From the NCBI GenBank assembly GCA_900544975.1, contig UQXI01000019.1, positions 1 to 52,690 of the forward strand: a stretch of DNA of 52,690 bases. The letters run 5' to 3'. The position numbers and the translations under genes are program-made. This DNA comes from an uncultured Eubacteriales bacterium (GTDB lineage Bacteria > Bacillota > Clostridia > Oscillospirales > Oscillospiraceae). This document shows, in pieces, positions 48,646-52,690 of this stretch (position 1 is the stretch's first letter; the number at the start of each line of letters is the position of its first letter). The notes beneath the pieces were generated by a model. The model made no database searches. It was not told the DNA's origin and saw only the letters and a list, made by a program, of their open reading frames with translations.

Positions 48646-48996
48646 ATGCATTGCCTGAAGTGTGGCACAGAAATTGAATCTCCCCAGGTGTTTTGCAGCC
48701 GGTGCCTGGAGGATATGAAGAACTGCCCTGTTTCACGTGAAACACCGGTGGTCATTCCCAAGCGCGCGGCCATCGAGCAGGAGCGGCGGGGAAAGCGGCC
48801 TGGAAAGCCACAGAAGCAGGAAGAGCTGCTGGCCATGATGCGTAAGCGGCAGCGGAGACTGCTGCAAGCTTGTGTGCTCCTGACCGGAATCTGCCTGATT
48901 TTGCTGGCCCTGCTGATCTTCCTACCGGGCATCCATTCCACGACGCCCACCATTGGCCAGAACTATGTAACCAATGTGACGCCGTCCGGCAGCTGA
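48646..48996 (+). CDS. Zinc-ribbon single-pass membrane protein
   Basis: A 116-residue protein. A zinc ribbon with C3, C6, C17 and C20 forms the N terminus. A basic, Gln/Lys-rich segment (about 45-75) follows, then one hydrophobic helix (about 77-97) and a short outside tail. GGAGGTGG precedes the ATG. The first parS site lies inside the gene and encodes VSRET (29-33). It directly precedes parA and may be a segregation- or wall-related partner. No named family recognised. Confidence 0.75.
   Translation: MHCLKCGTEIESPQVFCSRCLEDMKNCPVSRETPVVIPKRAAIEQERRGKRPGKPQKQEELLAMMRKRQRRLLQACVLLTGICLILLALLIFLPGIHSTTPTIGQNYVTNVTPSGS
48729..48744. other. parS: parS site 1
   Basis: A perfect 16-bp palindrome TGTTTCACGTGAAACA, the consensus ParB (Spo0J) binding site. 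It lies within the zinc-ribbon gene. Confidence 0.97.
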
Positions 48997-48998
48997 GC

Positions 48999-49014
48999 TG
49001 TTTCACGTGAAACA
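48999..49014. other. parS: parS site 2
   Basis: A second perfect TGTTTCACGTGAAACA, 3 bases after the zinc-ribbon gene stop and just upstream of the parA promoter. ParB spreading from it could affect parAB expression. Confidence 0.97.
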
Positions 49015-49020
49015 AAATCG

Positions 49021-49048
49021 TTGCAATTCAGGACGGCTGTGTTATAAT
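49021..49048 (+). promoter_or_regulatory. parA promoter
   Basis: TTGCAA (49021-49026) and TATAAT (49043-49048), 16 bases apart, 6 bases downstream of parS site 2. Confidence 0.75.
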
Positions 49049-49097
49049 AACCCAAGTACGGCCGGAAGAAAACCGGCGGAGGGAACGGAGGGATGGA

Positions 49098-49853
49098 ATG
49101 GGGCGGATCATCGCCATTGTGAACCAAAAGGGCGGCGTGGGAAAAACCACCACGGCAGTCAACCTGACAGCGGCGCTCACAGAGCGGGGAAAACGGGTGC
49201 TGCTCTGTGATTTCGATCCCCAGGCCAATGCCACATCCGGTTTGGGCGCAGACAAGCGGCGCATTGGAAAGACGGTCTATGACGCCCTGATCAACGGCGC
49301 TGCGCCGGAGCAATGTCTGGTGGAGACCAAGTTTGGTTGGCTTCTGCCCTCTTGCAGCGCGCTGGCGGGCGCTGGCGTGGAGCTCATTGGCGCACAGGAT
49401 CGGGAGCATCAGCTGCGCCGGGTCCTGGAGCCGCTAAAGGAGCGGTTCGATTACATATTCGTGGACTGCCCCCCTTCCCTGGAGCTGCTGACCCTCAACG
49501 GACTGTGTGCTGCGGATGGGATCTTGGTGCCGGTGCAGTGCGAATATTACGCCCTGGAGGGGCTCAGCGACTTAATGGCCACACTGCGGGCAGTGAAGCG
49601 CCGGGTGAACCAGGCCCTGGACATTGATGGGGTGGTGCTGACCATGTATGACGGCCGGACCAACTTCTCGGCTCAGGTGGCCCAGGAGGTCCGGCGGCAT
49701 TTCCCTGGTAAAGTGTTTCGCACCATGGTCCCCCGCAATGTGCGCCTGGCAGAGGCCCCCAGCCATGGCCTGCCCGTGGGCGCGTATGACCGCTTCAGCC
49801 GTGGGGCGGTGGCTTACGGCGACTTGGCTGATGAAATCGTGGAGAAAGGATGA
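49098..49853 (+). CDS. parA: Chromosome partitioning ATPase ParA (Soj)
   Basis: A 251-residue deviant Walker-type ATPase. The deviant Walker A is NQKGGVGKTTTAVNL. Walker A' is CDFDPQANAT and Walker B is DYIFVDCPPSL. It works with ParB-parS complexes in origin segregation and, in Bacillus, in control of DnaA. GGAGGG precedes the start. It overlaps parB by ATGA. Confidence 0.98.
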   Translation: MGRIIAIVNQKGGVGKTTTAVNLTAALTERGKRVLLCDFDPQANATSGLGADKRRIGKTVYDALINGAAPEQCLVETKFGWLLPSCSALAGAGVELIGAQDREHQLRRVLEPLKERFDYIFVDCPPSLELLTLNGLCAADGILVPVQCEYYALEGLSDLMATLRAVKRRVNQALDIDGVVLTMYDGRTNFSAQVAQEVRRHFPGKVFRTMVPRNVRLAEAPSHGLPVGAYDRFSRGAVAYGDLADEIVEKG

Positions 49854-50743
49854 ACGCCATGGCCCAACAGAAAGGGCTGGGCAGAGGCCTGGGCGCCCTG
49901 CTTGGCGACTACAATCAAGGTCCGGAGGAGGAGGGAAATCTCCGCATGCTGCCGTTGCAACGGGTGGAGCCCAATCCGGATCAACCCCGCCGGGATTTTA
50001 ATGAGGAAGAGCTCCAGGCCTTGGCCGACTCCATTGCGGTGCATGGCATTTTGCAGCCCCTGACGGTGCGGGAGCTTCCCCAGTCCCAATACTATCAGAT
50101 CATTGCCGGAGAGCGGCGCTGGCGAGCGGCCCGGTTGGCTGGACTCACCGAAATTCCTGCCCTGGTGGTGGAGGCGGATGACCGGAAGGCTATGGAGCTG
50201 GCGCTGATTGAAAATCTCCAGCGGCAAGACCTGAACCCGGTGGAAGAAGCCCTGGGATACCAAAGTCTTCTCACAGACTATGGCCTAACCCAGGAGGAGG
50301 CAGCCCAGCGGGTGGGAAAATCTCGCCCTGCGGTGGCCAACGCCCTGCGGCTGCTGAATCTGGAGGCGAAGATCTTGGAAATGGTGAAGACCGGCGCACT
50401 GAGTCCCGGCCATGCCCGGGCGATCTTGCGTGTGAAGGATCCCAAGAAGCAGCGGGAAGCGGCCCAGAAGATTGCGGCGCTGGACCTCTCCGTCCGGCAG
50501 GCGGAGGCCCTGTGCCGGAACATGAGTCGGGAACCCAAACCGGAGCAGCCTGCCCCGGCGCTCCAGGTGGACTATGTGGCGGAGTGCGAAAAAACCTTGT
50601 CACGGCACCTGGGCCGCGCGGTAAAAATCGTCAACGGAAAACGGAAAGGCCGGTTCGAACTGGAGTTTTATGGTCCGGAGGATTTACAGCGGCTCTATGA
50701 GGCTCTGCAGACCCTGCCAAAGGAGATGAGGAACGAGCAATGA
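49850..50743 (+). CDS. parB: Chromosome partitioning protein ParB (Spo0J)
   Basis: A 297-residue CTP-dependent DNA clamp. The N-terminal ParA-interacting segment (KGLGRGLGALLGDY) is followed by the CTP-binding motif GERRWRAARLAG (87-98) and a helix-turn-helix (LTQEEAAQRVGKSRPAVANALRLL). A C-terminal dimerisation region (GPEDLQRLYEAL) closes the protein. It loads at the two nearby parS sites. It overlaps parA and the next gene by 4 bases each. Confidence 0.98.
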   Translation: MNAMAQQKGLGRGLGALLGDYNQGPEEEGNLRMLPLQRVEPNPDQPRRDFNEEELQALADSIAVHGILQPLTVRELPQSQYYQIIAGERRWRAARLAGLTEIPALVVEADDRKAMELALIENLQRQDLNPVEEALGYQSLLTDYGLTQEEAAQRVGKSRPAVANALRLLNLEAKILEMVKTGALSPGHARAILRVKDPKKQREAAQKIAALDLSVRQAEALCRNMSREPKPEQPAPALQVDYVAECEKTLSRHLGRAVKIVNGKRKGRFELEFYGPEDLQRLYEALQTLPKEMRNEQ

Positions 50744-51402
50744 GAAATCGGCGTGAGAAAAAGGAACACAAGTCTGGCCATGAGCTGCTGGAAAAAATGG
50801 GCCAGTTGATCGAAGAGCAGCCGGAAGAAGGGGCGGCTCCCCCGGAAAAACAGCCAGAGACGACAATGCCGCCCAACCGAAATCGGGCGCTGATGACCTA
50901 CATTGCCTTCCTGTTTGGGGTGGCATTTATTTTGGTGCTGCTCTCCTTCCTGATTCAACAGAAGGACTCCCAGCAGACCATTTCCGAGCTGAATCAAAAT
51001 GCGAACAGCGCCCTGTCCCGGGCGGAGCAGTTACAGGACAACAACCGGCAACTGCTGGAAGCCAACCAGGCCCTCCAGACCCAGGTGGAGCAGCTCCAGG
51101 CCGATCAGAATGAAACAAAACGGCTCTATCAGGAGCTGGAAGAGACCTATGCGTCGCTGCAGGAGGACCACCAGGCCCTGCTGGAGCAGTCTGCGGAGCA
51201 TGCGCAGCAGGTGAAAGCCTATGAACTGCTCCTGACGGCTGAGCGGGCCTTGGACGAGGAAAACACAGAAGCCTTCCTGTCGGCGATGAAGAGTTTGAAG
51301 CCTTTGGCAGAGAATTTGGACGCCAAGGGCAAGGCGTTGTACCAGGAGTTGCTGCCCTTTGTGACGGAAGCCCAGGAAAACACCGGTGAAAGGAACCCAT
51401 GA
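50740..51402 (+). CDS. Coiled-coil single-pass membrane protein after parB
   Basis: A 220-residue protein. A charged N-terminal region (1-50) is followed by one hydrophobic helix (about 52-70), then a long Gln/Glu/Leu-rich coiled coil (about 75-155) outside. A short helical C-terminal domain ends it. No family is recognised. ATGA overlap with parB ties it to the par operon, so a role at the membrane in envelope or segregation functions is possible but not shown. Confidence 0.75.
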   Translation: MRNRREKKEHKSGHELLEKMGQLIEEQPEEGAAPPEKQPETTMPPNRNRALMTYIAFLFGVAFILVLLSFLIQQKDSQQTISELNQNANSALSRAEQLQDNNRQLLEANQALQTQVEQLQADQNETKRLYQELEETYASLQEDHQALLEQSAEHAQQVKAYELLLTAERALDEENTEAFLSAMKSLKPLAENLDAKGKALYQELLPFVTEAQENTGERNP

Positions 51403-51412
51403 GGTGATTGTC

Positions 51413-52690
51413 ATGTTGGATATCAAACGAATCAAAGAAGCCCCGGAGGCGGTCAAGGCAGGTCTGCGGGCCAAGGAAGTGGACTGTGACGCGGCGGTGG
51501 ATCGGATTTTGGAGCTGGACGCCCAACGCCGGGCGCTCATTGTGGAGACGGAGACCAAAAAGGCGGAGCAAAACCGGATCTCCAAGGAAATCCCCAAGCT
51601 GAAGAAGGCGGGACAGGATGTGGCCCCCATTTTCCAGGAGATGGGAGAGCTGAAGGCCGCCATTGCCGCTGCCGCCGAGAAGCTGGATGCAGTGGAGGCG
51701 GAATATCACACCCTGATGCTCAGCCTGCCCAATCTGCCGGACCCGGATCTGGTTCCTGGCGGGAAGGAGCACAATGAGCCTCTGCGGTATTATGGGGAAC
51801 CCCATCAATTTGCGTTTCCCCCCAAGCACCATGTAGATTTGTGTTTAGACCTGGGCCTCATCGACTATGACCGGGGAACCAAACTGGCCGGTTCCGGCTT
51901 CTGGATGTATCAGGGTATGGGGGCCCGGCTGGAGTGGGCGTTGCTGAACTACTTCATCGACACCCATGTAGCCGATGGCTATGAATTTGTGCTGCCCCCC
52001 CACATGCTGGAGTACCAGTGCGGCGAGACGGCAGGCCAGTTCCCCAAGTTTGCCGAAGAGGTCTATAAAATCGCCAACCCCACAGATGACCGGATTCACT
52101 ACATGCTCCCCACCGCAGAAGCGGCCCTGGCCAGCGTATACCGGGGGGAGATTCTGCCGGAGGTGGAGCTGCCGCGAAAGTTCTTTGCCTATACCCCCTG
52201 CTTCCGCCGGGAGGCGGGCAGTCACCGGGCGGATGAGCGGGGCATGGTGCGGGGCCACCAGTTTAACAAGGTGGAGATGTTCCAGTACACCCGGCCCGAG
52301 GATTCCGACCAGGCCTTTGAAGAGCTGGTTGGGAAGGCAGAGCGGCTGGTGCGGGACCTGGGCTTCCATTTCCGCACCGTGAAGCTGGCGGCGGGGGACT
52401 GCTCGGCAGCCATGGCCAGAACCTATGACATTGAGATTCAGATCCCCTCTATGAACGGCTATAAGGAGGTTTCCTCGGTCTCCAATGCCCGGGACTACCA
52501 GGCCCGCCGGGGCAACATCCGCTTCCGCCGGGAGGCCACGGGCAAGCCGGAATTTGTCCACACCCTGAACGGCTCTGGGTTGGCAACCTCCCGGATTTTC
52601 CCTGCCATGGTGGAACAAAATCAGCAGGCGGACGGCTCTGTGGTGGTGCCAGAGGTGTTGAGAAAATACCTGGGCGGCATGGAGGTCATC
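51413..52690 (+). CDS. serS: Seryl-tRNA synthetase (3' end outside the window)
   Basis: A class II synthetase that charges tRNA-Ser. The visible 426 residues include the N-terminal helical arm (MLDIKRIKEAPEAVKAGL, coiled coil about 30-100), motif 2 FRREAGSHRADERGM and motif 3 near NGSGLATSRIFPAMVE. The ending VLRKYLGGMEVI is close to the normal C terminus, so only the stop is probably missing. GAGGTGA precedes the ATG. It follows the par operon by 10 bases with no T-box leader, so it seems to be cotranscribed. Confidence 0.96.
   Translation, partial: MLDIKRIKEAPEAVKAGLRAKEVDCDAAVDRILELDAQRRALIVETETKKAEQNRISKEIPKLKKAGQDVAPIFQEMGELKAAIAAAAEKLDAVEAEYHTLMLSLPNLPDPDLVPGGKEHNEPLRYYGEPHQFAFPPKHHVDLCLDLGLIDYDRGTKLAGSGFWMYQGMGARLEWALLNYFIDTHVADGYEFVLPPHMLEYQCGETAGQFPKFAEEVYKIANPTDDRIHYMLPTAEAALASVYRGEILPEVELPRKFFAYTPCFRREAGSHRADERGMVRGHQFNKVEMFQYTRPEDSDQAFEELVGKAERLVRDLGFHFRTVKLAAGDCSAAMARTYDIEIQIPSMNGYKEVSSVSNARDYQARRGNIRFRREATGKPEFVHTLNGSGLATSRIFPAMVEQNQQADGSVVVPEVLRKYLGGMEVI

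Noticed and set aside
51380..51413. T-box leader before serS
   Set aside because: Only 10 bases separate it from the upstream gene, with no room for a T-box. Transcription appears to come from the par operon.

Overview
The window is chromosomal DNA from a moderately GC-rich Firmicute. The gene families and the order dnaA-dnaN-S4-recF-gyrB-gyrA point to a gut-type Clostridia, probably Oscillospirales (Flavonifractor/Oscillibacter-like). That assignment is inferred from protein character only. The window spans the replication origin: dnaA and dnaN flank an intergenic region with a consensus DnaA box, several near-consensus boxes and a DnaA-trio-like tract. Two perfect parS sites and parAB lie about 28 kb away. 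No rRNA, tRNA or cas genes were seen.

Layout. 1-6.1 kb: a membrane-anchored GH25 lysozyme, a Gx transporter, a 37-aa membrane peptide, an XRE-TPR regulator, an NhaC-type antiporter and a LOR/SDH-domain enzyme. 6.2-7.15 kb: a CRISPR array of 11 repeats without cas genes. 7.2-7.6 kb: degenerate copies of a palindromic element. 7.7-10.0 kb: a three-gene operon (GNAT, LOG, DUF523-AadA fusion). 10.2-13.3 kb: rpmH-rnpA-yidD-yidC-jag, converging on the gyrA end of the dnaA operon rather than diverging from dnaA. 13.3-22.5 kb (minus strand): acetyltransferase, gyrA, gyrB, recF, S4 protein, dnaN, oriC, dnaA. 22.8-31.3 kb: capA, then mscL, a probably inactive ADP-ribosylglycohydrolase and mnmG, a 229-bp tandem repeat, HAD, rnhA and two membrane proteins. 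31.3-36.4 kb: an RNA methyltransferase, a lipid kinase, CIRCE-controlled groESL, and queT behind a preQ1 riboswitch. 36.6-42.5 kb (minus strand): a dlt-like acylation locus. 42.6-48.4 kb: pnp, rpsO, dCMP deaminase, dus, asd and a small unknown gene. 48.6-52.7 kb: a zinc-ribbon membrane protein carrying parS, parA, parB, a coiled-coil membrane protein and serS (cut by the window end).

The most unusual unit is the 36.6-42.5 kb operon. It runs adenylation enzyme, GNAT, acyl carrier protein, MBOAT, then an SGNH (DltD-like) domain fused to a PgaB/IcaB-type polysaccharide deacetylase. By analogy to Dlt it should activate an amino acid or acyl group, load it on the carrier, pass it across the membrane through the MBOAT and attach it to a surface polymer that the fused deacetylase also edits. 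Residues that set D-alanine specificity in DltA differ here, so the transferred group is probably not D-alanine. Other notable points are the GyrA QRDR glutamine, an RNase III-like hairpin before pnp, a probable CTG start for dus, and the relocated rpmH cluster.
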